Shown in pieces: positions 1 through 11,100 of a stretch of 64,000 nucleotides of DNA (within the stretch, counting starts at the first letter, position 1; each line of letters opens with the position of its first letter). Made by a program: the position numbers and the translations under genes. Origin of the DNA: Podospora pseudocomata (lineage: Eukaryota > Ascomycota > Sordariomycetes > Sordariales > Podosporaceae); assembly GCF_035222375.1 (NCBI RefSeq), contig NW_026946363.1, positions 7,688,001 to 7,752,000 of the forward strand, given 5' to 3'. A model generated the notes under the pieces. That model searched no databases and was not told the DNA's origin. It saw only the letters and a program-made list of their open reading frames with translations.

Positions 1-770
1 TGGGAAGACATTTTCACAAGCAGTGTTTTCTTGAGTAAATGTTGGCAGTGTCCAGGAGATGGAGAATTGTGAACAGGACACATGTGTCGGTTTTGTGAAT
101 CTATCAGTAACACAGGCGAAAGCATTTACAGCCCTTTACATCGACAAAGGTTGTTGAGCTTGGGAGTCGGGAAAGGTGCAGTTAGTATTGTCATGGATCA
201 GCGTTCTTTGTTGAGACTTAGGACTGTTGACATATAAGACAATGAAGGCTCGGGCAACTTATGCGGCTCGACTCAACGAAGCCGTGGAGCTATAGCTGCG
301 GTATCATTTCTCATTGGCCTTTGGGCTGTCGCTCACAAGAATGCAAGCTTGAAAGAAGAAAATCTTAGTGGTCATCATCAGGTCATGCGATTTCAGGGGT
401 AGCTGGCATCTAACCCCTGGGCCTGACCTTTCCAATTGGCCCCGAGAATAAAAGAAGCCGTATGCCAGCTTAGGTATCATCCAGATTCTTTACTATACCC
501 ACACCGGAACTCGATCGTATTACAGTCATTAACTGGTGCAACCAAGATGGATTCGCCTAAACCTGACACCCCGAGCAGCAAACCACCCAAGGAGGATCCA
601 ACATTTCCGTTGTACGTCTTCCTCATAGGGCGGCGACCTTTGCTATCACTGCACATGGAGCCGCTCATCCCATGGGCCGATAGGTGCCCGGTTTAGAGCT
701 CGAAAACATTTCTCCCATTGGCCAGGTACAACTGTGTGAAACGACAACCAAAGTACACACTTTCCCCTAC
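1..770. other. left-edge intergenic stretch
   Basis: No gene could be supported here. Only short overlapping ORFs on both strands are present, without recognisable motifs. It lies beyond the 3' end of the flavoprotein gene on the minus strand, so part of it is likely that gene's 3' UTR. Confidence 0.5.
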
Positions 771-2982
771 TTATACGAGGAAAATGCCCTCAAAGTACTC
801 CTGCAACTGCTCAAAGTCTTCCAACTCACCAACCCAACCCACATATTGATCCGGTCTGACAGCCACAACGCACCCTTTCTCCTTATCAACTCCGTAATTC
901 TTGTATGCATTGCCAAACCCTTCATGGTAACTCTCGTCATCGACAAAAACCTTGTTGTAGTCCCATCCGGTGTGTGGGTCGAAGGGATGCAGGATGTCGG
1001 GGAAATCTCGCAGGAGCTCTGTCTCGGTCCTTTTGGCTGAGTGGATTGTCAACACCTCGATCACACTATCAATCTTGGCCCCCTCCGGAGTAGCCCTTCT
1101 CATAAAGCCGTTGGACGAGCTCAGCTTATCACAGAACACCTCAACTCGCTGCTTCTGTGCTTGATCCAGTATGTCCCCGGCAAACAACACAATGCGAAAC
1201 CGTCCATCAGCCTTCAGCCTCTCTTGGAAATGCCATGGCCGAGCACACGCCTGGTTAAGGACTTTAAAACTGTTGAACCTCATCCCCACAGGCAGCCCTT
1301 TGGCCAGGCTCTGCTTCACCTCGAACTCTTCCACGGTAATTCTGCGCACCCCTTCCAAATTCCGGCTTCTAACGCTCCTATCGCCCAGTTCGCCAGGGTC
1401 ACCGCTCTTGACGACCAAAGAACTTGGACCATAGTCAACACTCAATCCGCTGGCAAACAGGTTCCCTTTCAGGAACGCGTCCTTAAATTCAGCCATGCTC
1501 ACGCCTTCTGCGTCCATAACATCCTTCGCCGGGCGCCCGCTGAACAAACGACTGAACTTGTGGTCGAACTCGATAAGGTCCTGAGCAACTCGGCGTCGCT
1601 CGGACTGATATGTGTCCAAAATTCTGGGATGACAAATCCCCTTGGCTATGAGCCCAACCTTCCACGCCAAGTTGAATGAGTCCTGCATAGAAACGTTCAT
1701 GCCTTGTCCTGCTTTGGGGGAATGAGTGTGCACTGCATCGCCCGCAAGGAATACCTTATTGGAAGGGTGCGAAAAGGAGGGTGAGATACGTTGTCCGATC
1801 TGCAGTTGCCATGTTAACCAGGAGTGAATAGGGGTAAAAATGGGCTCAGGGGGAAATACCTGGTACGCGGTCCACCAGTCGCAATATTCATAGTCGATCT
1901 TATATGGCCTTAAAATCTTTTGCGCAGCGCCAAAGATGAGCTCCGGTGTGATCTTGGACCTGTCTGCCCTGGCGGATGCGTCCGGCGTGACCTCCTTGAG
2001 CTGAATGTACAATCTCACCAGCCGGTTCTCGCGAGGGATGACCATGAGACTCCCATCGTTGGCTGAGTGGATAGCACAGCGCATGCGAATGTCGGCTATC
2101 CATGTGTCAGCCATGTTCCCAAGTTGTGCCCTGAGGAAACTTACGAAAGTCAGTGAGAGGGATGATATCCATAACTCCCCAAATGAAGTCGGTTGCTTCG
2201 CCTTGTAGCTCGAACTCGGGACCAAGTGCCCGTCTGGTCCAGCTCCTAGCACCGTCACAACCAATGACGAATTTTGCATTGATCACTTCTTCCTCCCCGC
2301 CCTTTGCATCTGTGATGTTCTTGTCCTCGTAGTCATCCCCCACAAGGTTACTCCGAAAGAGCCCATCTGTCATATCACTCTTGCTGCCTGTCGTAGCTTG
2401 CGGCGGAGTAGCTTCCTCTTCTGTTAGCTTTCTCACCGTCACTTTAACTCTCTCCTCCCCAATCTGCAAACTGGTTGGCAGGATCGCCCTCTCGACTTTA
2501 ATGGCACCCCCAGAGTATTTCTGGATGTTGTCCAAAAAGAACCTCTCAATCCTGCCCTGTTGCAACACAATCTGTTGGAATCTGGACAGCCCCACAATCG
2601 TATCAGGGATTCTGTCGCTCCGTTGAATGATACCTGTCGCGTCAGGATTCCACATGCAGATTTCGATCATGTGGTTTGCTTCCTTCCATGCCCTGTCGGC
2701 AAAGCCAAGAGAGTCAAAGATTTCAAGAGAGCGGCATTGAAGACCGTCGGCCTGGCCCGAAAATATCTTTGTGGAACGCTTGTCTATGATCCGAACTGAA
2801 AGCGGAGAGGCAGAGGGGATGGCGGTGAGGTGAGCGAAAGATGCGGCAGCCATGAGCCCGGCAGGCCCGGCGCCAATGATGAGGCTAGAGTGTGCATTAG
2901 AATGGCAGGCATATACTTTGCTCTGGGCTCCAGTCGCTTACACGTCGACATTCGTCTCCGGAATATCAGACTGAGAGCACAT
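771..2982 (-). CDS. FAD-dependent phenol 2-monooxygenase-like hydroxylase, 3 exons
   Basis: Predicted 701-aa class A flavoprotein hydroxylase of the phenol 2-monooxygenase type, expected to hydroxylate a phenolic ring with NADPH and O2 in the cytosol. Exons, in coding order, are 2982-2942, 2884-2145 and 2095-771; introns are 57 and 49 nt. The first join completes the dinucleotide fold: VDVLIIGAGPAGLMAA near residues 12-27. A CDGA motif follows near residue 205, and the second FAD motif LAGDAVHTHSP lies near residue 377. The C-terminal third (about 470-701) fits the thioredoxin-like dimerisation domain of this family. The start ATG at 2982 was chosen because a 13-residue leader joins in frame to the Rossmann strand through a canonical GTAAGC donor. 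The true substrate is unknown. Family call firm; splice sites read by eye. Confidence 0.88.
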
Positions 2983-3936
2983 GGTGCCGTCACAAAAAGT
3001 ACAGTGAAATATCAGGTAACAGGCTATGGTCAAACGAAGAGTTTCGTCAACGACAGGAACGGGGACCGCTCCGGTTTAAACCCCTTCATTTCTTCACCGT
3101 ACCTTCAAGGTAGGTACCTGGGTGCAGCTCCAACCCACCCTCAAGGACATGATCAACATGACGAGGCATACAATCATAGGCCCTCATTGGTCATGTTTTT
3201 ATGCTATTGGACTTGTCCCTGCACGTTGGTTGTGCTTTGGGTCGCTTTGGGTGCTGAAGAATTGCAACGGCATGAAACTAACCCGGAAATGGACTAGATG
3301 CTTACTGACTTTGATGTGGACTGATGATGGACTTCAACAAGGCTGGAAAAAGTTTTGGGAGTGAAGTGGAGGTTTACCTTCAAATCAATGTACTGAGCAT
3401 GCTCCTCCAAAATAACCTGGAAGGCTGTTTTTCGGAAACCGAACAACCACCGACCGAGAAGGGTGGCTGAGGGATCTCGCCATGGGGACAGGGGTACGCT
3501 AGGATCGCGGGGGTCTTAGAAAGACTCCACCGCCAACCATCTTGACTATCACCAATGACTTCAGCGGACACGGGAGGCTTGCCCTGCCATGATTGTTCAC
3601 ATAAACGACAAAGAGTCGAGAACTGGCAGACAACAAATGACATGAAGAAATTTACGACAAGGTAGGCACTTAAATTTCCCGAGCTGTCCATTACCTGGTA
3701 GTACGAATAGTCCTCAAATTTATGTTCCACACGTCTAAATGGCGGAAAATGGCTGCGGCACGCTGCGCCTCACTGGCCGTCATTACTAAAGAACCAGCAT
3801 TCCCAAGCCTGACAGAGCCGCAATCCTTCCACCTCGAATATTCTTTTATTACAGCACTCCCGACGACAAGATATCACGGTCTCGAGCTTCCTGAGAAGTA
3901 TTCCCTTCCAGGTTCTTACCCAAGCCAATAGCGAAA
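2983..3936. other. divergent promoter region
   Basis: It separates the divergently transcribed flavoprotein gene and the phosphatase-like gene. A GGTAGGTACCT motif sits at 3109-3119. ORFs here (for example 3380-3730 on the minus strand) lack family resemblance and are treated as chance. Confidence 0.5.
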
Positions 3937-5346
3937 ATGGCAGATATAATTGGCACCATCGTCACTCTTTTGGAAACGGTTCAGTCAGCCGTCACTCTCT
4001 ACCAGCGCATCGACGGCCTACCCACACAAATGACGCAACTCGGTAAACGAATCGAGCGCCTGAGCCCATTTCTGAGCCGGCTGGAATCTTTCATAAAAAA
4101 AAGACCAGCAGCTGCCTCCTCAAGCCTGTATCCTGGCCAGAAACAAGATCTCAGACAATTGCTGGATGCTATCAACGGCCACATCAAGAAGGCAACCGAC
4201 CTGTTTGAGCGATACGAGAAAGGCATTCTCTCGCGGTCTCATGATCTTGAATTTCGAGCGCGATGGGTTTCACAAATATGGTTTTCCCTAGTAGAAAACA
4301 GCCCAGAGAAAGTCCAGGCAATCCTGGATGATATCGAATACGACAGGGGCGTTCTTTCAGACTACCTCGCCCTAATGGCTGTGGACAAACAACCCGATAT
4401 CCCGAGTCCCAACCTGATCACAAGTCCAGCCCCTAAAAAAATTATCATCAACAGCCCTGCGAACAAGCACATCGCTAATTCCCCAAAGAAGAACAACTTA
4501 TCACCATCGTCAGCACCAGCCAAACGACCATCACCATCACCATCGCCGATACCACGACAAGATTTAAAGGTCCTCTTTGTCGACCCTTATCATGCTGAGC
4601 GAACAGCGATCGCCGAGTCTCTCCTTGCCCTCTTTCGGGAGCTGACTCCACTGTACAGGTCAAACACACCCTGGCGCATATCAACCGTCTCGTCCGCTGG
4701 ATTCTTTGTCAAAAATTCTTCTGATTTGGTACCAGTCATCTCATCCCTCAACTACAGCTACCCATCATGGAAGAAGGATTTCAAGCCCGGCGGCCCGGGC
4801 GATGTTCCAAAACCCGAAGCCTTGAAGGCCATCTTTGACAACAAGTGGGCAGACTACCCCTTTAAAAACGCGATCAAGTCGCAAATATCAACTCGCCCCA
4901 GTGTAGGCTTGACAAAAGACGTGTTTAAGAAGTACGACTACATCATTGTCTTCACCAAGCGGGATCACGACAACATGGTCAAGCTCAAGGAAGCGGTAAC
5001 TGCAATGGCAAAAGAGAGGCAAAGGGCACGGGTGTTACATCTGGGAGTGTACTTGGGCGGGGAGATTGTTTATCCAACATTGGCAAAAGGAGCGGGGGAA
5101 TTTATTGAGCAGACAAACCGGCATGAGTGGAACAAAAAGGTGGCTCAGATCAAGACGGCGTTGAAGGAGTTCTTGAGGCAGGAGATGCGGTGGCAAATGC
5201 CAGAGCTACCTGGTCCAGAAAAGAACGATGGGAAGCAAATCAAGGATACCGGGGAGAAGGATGCAAATGGAGTCAAGAACAAGAAGACAGAAAGCGGTAA
5301 GGACAAAGTGAATGCAGCTGGTAAAGCGAAGGGAAAGGAATCTTAG
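3937..5346 (+). CDS. fungal helical N-terminal domain fused to degenerate low-molecular-weight phosphatase-like domain
   Basis: Intronless 469-aa protein. Residues 1 to about 150 are helical and start MADIIGTIVTLLETVQSAV, the look of the HeLo-like/STAND N-terminal domains of fungal incompatibility and signalling proteins. Residues 155-207 are a Ser/Pro linker with several SP steps, possible proline-directed kinase sites. From residue 209 the sequence KVLFVDPYHAERTAIAE aligns without gaps with the P-loop of low-molecular-weight tyrosine phosphatases (VLFVCxGNxCRSPxAE). The nucleophilic Cys is Asp216 and the second loop Cys is Glu, while the Arg is kept. A later stretch YDYIIVFTKRDHDNMVKL resembles the region that carries the family's general-acid loop. 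The C-terminus is Lys-rich. An inactive phosphatase acting as a binding or sensor module is inferred. The domain calls rest on eye alignment only. Confidence 0.72.
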   Translation: MADIIGTIVTLLETVQSAVTLYQRIDGLPTQMTQLGKRIERLSPFLSRLESFIKKRPAAASSSLYPGQKQDLRQLLDAINGHIKKATDLFERYEKGILSRSHDLEFRARWVSQIWFSLVENSPEKVQAILDDIEYDRGVLSDYLALMAVDKQPDIPSPNLITSPAPKKIIINSPANKHIANSPKKNNLSPSSAPAKRPSPSPSPIPRQDLKVLFVDPYHAERTAIAESLLALFRELTPLYRSNTPWRISTVSSAGFFVKNSSDLVPVISSLNYSYPSWKKDFKPGGPGDVPKPEALKAIFDNKWADYPFKNAIKSQISTRPSVGLTKDVFKKYDYIIVFTKRDHDNMVKLKEAVTAMAKERQRARVLHLGVYLGGEIVYPTLAKGAGEFIEQTNRHEWNKKVAQIKTALKEFLRQEMRWQMPELPGPEKNDGKQIKDTGEKDANGVKNKKTESGKDKVNAAGKAKGKES

Positions 5347-6267
5347 CGACATGACGCTTTAGGACCGGCTTTTGGTGTGCTTTACCTACTTACATCGATG
5401 AGAGCCGGGCATTTTGGATTCAGATCAATGGTAATTGCATGTTGTCTATATTTCAGACCAATTTTGTTGATATTTTAGAAGTCCGGGTAAATGTTTTGTT
5501 TTGGGATCAGACATGGCTGCCGGAGATACAAGCTCAGCACCGGCTGAGCTTGTTTCCGTCAAGCTTTGACTAGGCGCCGCCACTGACAGGGGCTTTGTTC
5601 AGGCACGTACGTTACATATAGTGTTATTGTCGACGGCTAGAACCTAGATTCAATTAAACCCAACTTCATAGATGACGCGGCCATCGACATACACCTTCCA
5701 CAGCATAGTCCTTCCCCGCAGAATGTATCCCGACCAACACACATTCGCTTCTTACTTCTTATAACATGCGACCCTGTTCGCTTCTCGGCAAGTGATCCGG
5801 TTCCTCAAGCCCAAAAATGCTTGCAGAGCAAGTTTATTGCGTTGGCCAGATGCCGGCCGTTCTACACGGCTAAACAGCAAGAGCCTGGACTGGCCTCTGG
5901 TTTGGCGAGCCTAAGAAGGCTCTTCAGCCGGATGATACTGATCGGAAAATCAGGACGCCAGTTCCATGGTCTACTCAGCGGGAATCGTGAATCCGTTTGT
6001 CGGAAATACAGAATTTGCACTTCCCTGGAGTCACACCCAATGGCTTGTCAGGGGCAGAAGACTTGTGGTTGCACTTTTGATATTGATCATGGCCGGCAGT
6101 AACCTTGGCTGGTTATGCAATCTCGTGAGATCGTCCGATCCAGGGCTTGTATCGTGGTGAACCACGTAGCTGTTGCCTGTATTTAGTCTCAGCCGGCCAC
6201 GATTATTGTCTTATCTTTCATGAGCATCATATGATTTTGATATCATTCAACTTTCAACACACTCAAC
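5347..6267. other. intergenic stretch
   Basis: It contains a short perfect hairpin (listed separately) and the promoter of the cysteine-rich protein gene. No coding region with recognisable features was found. Confidence 0.5.
5528..5553. repeat. perfect inverted repeat, 10-bp arms
   Basis: ACAAGCTCAG and its exact reverse complement CTGAGCTTGT are separated by six bases (CACCGG). It lies about 180 bases after the stop of the phosphatase-like gene. It could be a 3' UTR stem-loop or a palindromic protein-binding site. Confidence 0.75.
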
Positions 6268-7168
6268 ATGAGAATTGTATATCTTTCGGCGTTGCTTGCG
6301 TTTGGCCTACAGGCTGAGGCCCAGCTCGCTGCCAGACAGCGCGGCGGCGGTGGTGGAGCAGCGTGTGTGTGGGAAGGTCATTGTCTTGGTATACCTTTGC
6401 CTATTCTTTCAACTTTCACCGTATAGAGACTGACAAGTTGCCAGGTGACGAATGTGACTCTGAGCTTGACTGTGACGGGGATCTGTACTGTCGCTCAGGA
6501 AGATGTGCGAATCCCTCTACCCAGAGCTCCTCTCGTGGCGGTGGACAAGGCTCAATCATCCGCACAACAACCATATACGTTTATCCAACCCCTACCGTGA
6601 GACCTACCTCACCTGCTCAACCAGCTTGCGCTTGGACCGGACATTGCATTGGTATCTACTTACCCCTGGACCCCTGGGTTTTCTCTCTTGGCAGCCAATA
6701 CTAACCGTCTCCCAGGTGACAGGTGCGAGGACGAGAATGACTGCGACGGAGACCTGATCTGCCGTGCAGGTCGTTGCAATCCTCTTTCCGGTGGCATAAG
6801 CACGTCCACGCGCAGAGCCACGGTCACATACCCGCCGGTTATCACGCGTATCACCAGTACTCGCCGTGTCACGGTCACACTGCCCCCGGTTATTACCCGC
6901 ACGAGCACAAGTACACGTAGGGTTACAGTTCCTCCCATCGTGACGACTGTGACTCGCAGCAGAAGCACAGCAGTACCGCCTCGTCCAACGCCAACAAGCA
7001 GACCAGGGCCAAATTGTGGAGACAACCCACTCTCTTGTATCGGTACGTTGTTTTCTGCCTTTTTTAACAGATAGGTTGCTGATGCTCATGATAGGCTTGA
7101 GCTGCCAGGAGGATTCAGACTGTGGATTCGATTTGATCATCTGCAAGAATGGCTTTTGTGATTTGTGA
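6268..7168 (+). CDS. secreted cysteine-rich protein with three repeated six-Cys modules, 4 exons
   Basis: Predicted 242-aa secreted protein. Exons are 6268-6388, 6445-6651, 6716-7042 and 7095-7168 (introns 56, 64 and 52 nt). A signal peptide (MRIVYLSALLAFGLQAEA) is followed by three modules of 29-31 residues with six cysteines each. The first two share CxWxGHC(L/I)GDxC and DCDGDLxCRxGRC; the third is more divergent. Thr/Ser-rich linkers with TRRVTV-like repeats separate them and are likely O-glycosylated. All three introns are phase 1 and split the Gly codon just after the second Cys of a module. It may be an extracellular matrix or effector-type protein; no enzyme motif is visible. The exon joins are well supported because each restores the same module pattern. 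Confidence 0.85.
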
Positions 7169-8156
7169 CCAGCGTTTCAGCTGCCGACCAGAGATGGCGA
7201 ACAAACTTGAGCCTGTGTGGTGGTACCGAAATGAACCAAGTGCTCTAAAAGGGCATCTGTGTCTCTCCCATGCGTACCCAATGATTGGGTGAGGATCTCT
7301 GTGTTATGTCCATTTAAGGTAGCTTTGGAGAATGTAAAACGGTCGAAGCTTTTGCCTGCTAGTAGGAGAGGTGTCATTTTCTCTTTGTATCCCGCATGTC
7401 GTAAGACCACAAAACCCGCCAACCTAGGTAGGTAACTTGGGACAATGAGGTGTTCAAAGTTGTACAGTATAACATGTGAATTTGCGAGATTGGCATTACG
7501 ATTTGCCTTGTGGAGGTTATTCATAGTTAGTGCTGTGATTTGATGATGATAGGGAGGCTTGGCCAAGGAGGGTGAAGTGGGTTGCGAGTGCGGTTTAGAG
7601 TGCGGTTTAGATGTCACGATGTCTGTTTAAGGCAGGCAGAAGTCTTCGCAGTGTCGAACGTTGCTAAAAGCGGTATGGCAATGGGATGTGCCACTGCGAG
7701 ACAGAAGCTTGGACCATCTGAGAACCAAAAGCCTATCCGTAACATTCTCTCCGGTTTGAGCTTTTTGAGGACAGCAATGTGGGGTGCTAGGCACACCAGC
7801 TTAGTATTAAGGTAGACCATTTGGTTGCGTTGGCTGCAGAAAGACCCGCTCCATCCCGTCCGGACGAACACATAATGGGTATCGGAAGACGTGGTATCGG
7901 ATCGGCGTCCCACTCCCCGGAAACCTGACTAAGCAGATCGGAGATCGTGGAAACAACTGAAACAAGGCAGGCGGGCAAGCTTGGCATTTCATCGCCAAAC
8001 CTCGACGAGACCGCTGGGTCGCGTCTTTTGACGCAACCCAACTTTCTCCGCTCAACGTACGGAATCTGCCAAAACTGCGAACTGATCTCGCACACGAGAC
8101 CTCGCTGCGAGGAACAGAGCTCTCGTGCACACTGAGGCCTGGGCTGCCCGAGTCAA
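7169..8156. other. intergenic stretch upstream of histidine kinase
   Basis: Several short ORFs overlap on both strands without recognisable motifs. A CCTAGGTAGGTAAC motif is at 7423-7436. The 3' part is probably the long 5' leader of the kinase gene. Confidence 0.45.
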
Positions 8157-11100
8157 ATGGGAGCCGGAACGACCCTGTCAGCGGCAGTAGGAGCGGGTGG
8201 GACAGCAGAGTTCAGTGAGCCGAGTCACCAGACGCCACGGTTACCTCCCACCTGTGGAACAGACGACGCATCCACCACAGCTACAGAGGATCTGGACTTG
8301 CTCGAGAGCATCAAAGAAGTCTTGGACGCTGATTCCCGTCCGACTTTTGTTTTGGATCTCGACCCCGACGACCCCCTGCCGATCACTCCCATCGATTCCA
8401 CCGGCAGCCCCACTGCCAGAGCCAAAGTCCTGCTCCCCGTATTCTGCAACGTTGCCCTGCGACTGTACGAACAACTTTACGATGGCCTCATCGGTCTCGA
8501 CGCTCAGGGCTTACCGCCAGAGCAAGAGCCTCAGGACGCCTCCTTCGATGAGTTCAAGCGATGGGCCACCGGCGTGACGGCTCATGACGACTCCAAGGAC
8601 GTCTTTCCACTTTCGTTTCTCTACGGCGACCTCCTCTGGACCGGCTCTACCGTTAGGAAGCGATGGCGCCTCATCAGTGGGAACCGCTTGTGGCGCGCTG
8701 CTGAAGTTGCCAGTCCCGTTGGTGACCTGTCCTCTGGAGCACCAGCTGAAGTTGCGACAGGCGGCTTTGTCGCAGAACACAGCCTCAAGGCCGCATCACA
8801 AAAAGCGCCACCGTCAGAACGCCCAACAGACACGAGTCTCCCCGTATCAGGAACGACAATAGCCGTTAGGTACTCCAAGCAAAAGTCGGGACGGCCTCCT
8901 CCAAAGTCGTTCTTTTCAACACGACAGACCCCGGCGGGAAGTTCTGACGACACCACAAAATCATCCGCATCCATCACCTTGGCTGCACCAGAGAAGTCAG
9001 TGGCCGACTGGACCTGTCCTGAGCCGAGAGGGGTACTCTCAGCTCATCTTCAATATGCCCGGACCGTCAACTGGGCCATCACGCCATTGGGTCCAATGGA
9101 GAAATGGTCGCCAGAATTCAAACAGACGGCCAACCTCTGCATGAACAACCCTCACCCGGCCGCTCTGTTCTGGGGCAGCGAGCTGACAATGCTGTACAAT
9201 GAAGCCTATGCCACCGAGGTGGCTGGCAACAAGCACCCTTCTCTTATGGGCACCGGGTTCAGCGGTCCTTTTTCTGAGCTCTGGGACTACCTTCGCCCCA
9301 TTTTCGCTGAATGTGCCCGAACAGGGATAAGTGTGCGCAAGGAGGATGATTACTTGCCTATTGACAGGCATGGCCTACTTGAAGAGACCTTCTTCTCTTG
9401 GTCTTTTACTCCGATGTATGGGGGCACCGACCGAATTCTCGGCTTTTACAACGCACCTTTCGAGACAACGAAACAGGTCATCAACCGCCGGAGGATGCAT
9501 ACCATCAACAAAATTGGCGAACGAACAGCCCAAGCCAAGGCTGTTAAGCAATTCTGGAAATTTGTTTTGGAAGGTCTGCAAGACAATGAACGCGATGTCC
9601 CTTTTGCGTTGCTCTACTCTGTGGGCGATGGAGAAGGCGAAGACAACGACCACTCTTCCATGTCTTCAGGCAGCACCATTTCGCTCAAGACATGCCATCT
9701 CGAAGGATCCATTGGAGTCCCCGATGGGCACATGGCAGCCCCGACGCATCTTGATCTCAAGCGGAGCCGCGAAGGGTTTGTGCCATCCTTCCGCGAAGCC
9801 ATGCGCACCAGAGAACCAACCCTGCTTCACACACGAGATGGGACATTGCCGGAAGTCCTCCTCGAGGGTATCAACTGGCGCGGTTTTGGGGATCCCTGCC
9901 GGGAAGCTGTCATTTTTCCTGTCCGGCCGACTAATGGGGATGCGGTGCTTGCCTTCTTAGTGTTGGGCGTAAACCCTCGCCGGCCGTACAATGACGAATA
10001 CAAGGCTTTTACCAGCATGCTTAATCGACAGCTGGCCACCTCTTTGGCATCCGTGATCCTGTTCGAGGATGAGACTCGGCGTAGCAGGGATGCAGCGGAA
10101 GCAGCTGCATTGGAGAAGGAGCAGTTGACACAACAGTTGAATTTGCAAGCCAGCAGGTACAGACGCATGACTGAGCTTTCTCCCCTCGGAATGTTTCTCA
10201 TCAGCCCCGAGGGTGTTCTACGCGAGGCCAACGATCGGTTTTTCGAGATGACGGGCCACACCAGAGATAACAACAGCCAGTACGAGATGTCGTGGCTGGA
10301 TATCATGGTTGAAGAAAGCGCAAATACGATGAGAGAAGGCTGGGAGCGTCTGGTCAAGGATCACTTGCCTTGGTCGGGAGAGTTGAAGCTAAGGAAGCCG
10401 CGGATTAACCCAGCGTTGGAAACGAATGAACCAATGGATTCCTGGGTTTTGTTCAGTGCCCATGCTGAGTTATCTCATGATGGCACGGTGAGATCCGTAA
10501 TGGGATCCATCACAGATATCTCACATCTCAAATGGGCCCAAGGTTTGCAGAATCGTCGGCTCCAGGAGGCCGAAGAGACAAGAAGACAGCAGAATGAATT
10601 CATTGACATCACCTCGCACGAGATGCGGAACCCCCTCACAGCCATTCTGCAGTGTGCCGACGATATTTTATCGGCCTTGGGGGCCGGAGACAATCAATAT
10701 CAGGGCACAGAAGCGACATATCGAGGAATTGGGAACGCTAGTTCAGTCACCTCACAAACCATTCAGTCCTGTATAGATGCCGCTCAAACCATCGCATTGT
10801 GTGTACAGCACCAAAAATCCATCGTGGACGACATCCTTACCATCTCGAAACTGGATTCAAACTTGTTGCTTTTGACGCCTGTCCCCTGTCAACCGAAGCT
10901 TCTGCTGCGACGGGCTGTCAAAATGTTTGAGCCCGAGTTACAGGCGAAGAAGATTGAGGTTTCTTTCGACATCCGGGAGACCTCTCTTACCGGACTCAGT
11001 GTGGACTGGGTAGCCATGGACCCGAGCCGCGTCCTCCAGGTTCTCATCAACCTTCTCACCAACGCCATCAAGTTCACTGCGCCTGCCAAAGACAAGAGGC

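Noticed and set aside
3380-3730. 116-codon minus-strand ORF
   Set aside because: No motif, no introns or promoter features, and it lies in a promoter region.
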